From assembly GCA_025465465.1 (NCBI GenBank), contig JAODND010000058.1, positions 1 through 49,216 of the forward strand: a stretch of DNA of 49,216 bases, written 5' to 3'. The notes beneath the pieces were generated by a model. That model did not search any database. It had not been told where the DNA came from and worked only from the letters and a program-made list of their open reading frames with translations. This stretch comes from Frankiales bacterium (lineage in GTDB: Bacteria > Actinomycetota > Actinomycetes > Mycobacteriales > SCTD01). The position numbers were made by a program, and so were the translations under genes. Positions 48,696 to 49,216 of this stretch are shown piece by piece. The first letter of the stretch is position 1, and every line of letters starts with the position of its first letter.

Positions 48696-49216
48696 TTGAT
48701 CAGGTAGATTGTCGCGAAAAGGCCGATCCAGACCACGTCCACGAAGTGCCAGTAGTAGGACACGACGATGGCGCTGGTCGCCTTCTCAGGCGTGTAGCGG
48801 CCGACCGTCGAGCGCAGGAGGACGAAGATGAACGCCACCAGACCGCCGATGACGTGCAGTCCGTGGAAGCCCTCCGTCAGGTAGAACATCGAGCCGTAGC
48901 CGTCCCGGTGCAGCGTGTTGCCGTCGTGGTACTGGTTCCGGAACTCGTTCGCCTGGCCGAGCACGAACGCCAGGCCCATGAGGAACGTGAGGAAGAACCA
49001 GCGCCGCATGCCGTAGACGTCGCCCTGCTCGGCCTTGAACACGCCCCACTGGCAGGTGCCGGAGGACGCGACCAGGATGAGCGTGAAGAACGTCGAGTAG
49101 GCGACGTTCAGGTGCACGTGGGACGGCGGCCAGTTGGCGTGCCCCGTGGTCGCGCGGATCGTGAAGTACATCGCGAACAGCGCGGCGAAGAACATCAGCT
49201 CTGACGAGAGCCAGAC
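48692..49216 (-). CDS. ctaE: Cytochrome c oxidase subunit III (C-terminal part)
   Basis: Membrane subunit III of aa3 oxidase; the 5' end lies beyond the right edge of the window. Helices seen include [30 protein letters not shown] and [19 protein letters not shown]. The [14 protein letters not shown] and [16 protein letters not shown] segments are hallmarks of subunit III. It is the first gene of ctaE-qcrC-qcrA-qcrB. Confidence 0.95.
   Translation of the reverse strand, partial: VWLSSELMFFAALFAMYFTIRATTGHANWPPSHVHLNVAYSTFFTLILVASSGTCQWGVFKAEQGDVYGMRRWFFLTFLMGLAFVLGQANEFRNQYHDGNTLHRDGYGSMFYLTEGFHGLHVIGGLVAFIFVLLRSTVGRYTPEKATSAIVVSYYWHFVDVVWIGLFATIYLIK

Noticed and set aside
1..49216. CRISPR array
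   Set aside because: No array of regularly spaced repeats was seen.

Overview
The window is chromosomal DNA from a high-GC actinobacterium. The evidence is an actinobacterial bc1-aa3 oxidase supercomplex with a diheme QcrC, an actinobacterial subunit IV, an adenosine kinase very close to the mycobacterial type, a DUF3043 protein, several SigE-family sigma factors, many GTG starts and strong G/C third-position bias. A Nocardioides-like or Intrasporangiaceae-like host is plausible, but the genus cannot be fixed from the sequence.

Left core (1-21.5 kb), dense and mostly metabolic: the start of a dihydrolipoamide acyltransferase (E2) and lpd; leucyl aminopeptidase pepA; a PLP enzyme, gcvT and a shikimate-kinase-like protein in one overlapping operon; a late cobalamin operon (a metallo-beta-lactamase-CobU fusion, a short degenerate CobT-like protein, cobS); a polysaccharide deacetylase with a start problem; an aldo/keto reductase; nadA with a DUF3043 gene; glycerate kinase; an A-type Fe-S carrier; adenosine kinase; a cysteine desulfurase-TusA pair; and ctaC-ctaD-ctaF. 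Right edge (43.3-49.2 kb): a DUF5655 protein, a DUF3352 protein, then qcrB-qcrA-qcrC-ctaE on the minus strand, with ctaE cut by the window end. As I recall the M. tuberculosis map (about Rv2193 to Rv2215), these core genes lie there in much the same order.

Middle (about 21.5-43.3 kb): an accessory stretch lying between ctaF and the qcr genes. It holds small secreted, lipoprotein and membrane genes, many too small for ordinary gene finders, with visible decay. Contents include three SigE-family sigma/membrane anti-sigma-like pairs, two of which share a CAACC-N9-GGTTCCGGGC element upstream; a cell-wall-anchored Asp-box protein with a class-E-type LAPTG signal; a dehalogenase-like hydrolase; an intact VapBC pair; three proteins sharing an I78-inhibitor-like domain; two related lipoproteins; several 40-83-residue membrane proteins; a cupredoxin lipoprotein; and three relics (a truncated copy of a small membrane gene, an rtcB fragment, a frameshifted ribbon-helix-helix antitoxin). 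I saw no integrase, transposase, tRNA or CRISPR array that would explain how this region arose.

Working together: the two ends encode the terminal respiratory chain and its cofactor supply (Fe-S, haem-copper oxidase subunits, NAD, cobalamin, lipoyl enzymes). The middle looks like a lineage-specific cell-envelope region under several ECF-type regulators. The strongest leads are the shared sigma-gene promoter element with the repeated I78-like domain, the PhnP-like/CobU fusion beside a CobT that lacks its catalytic glutamates, and a family of intergenic hairpins with a compensatory base change.
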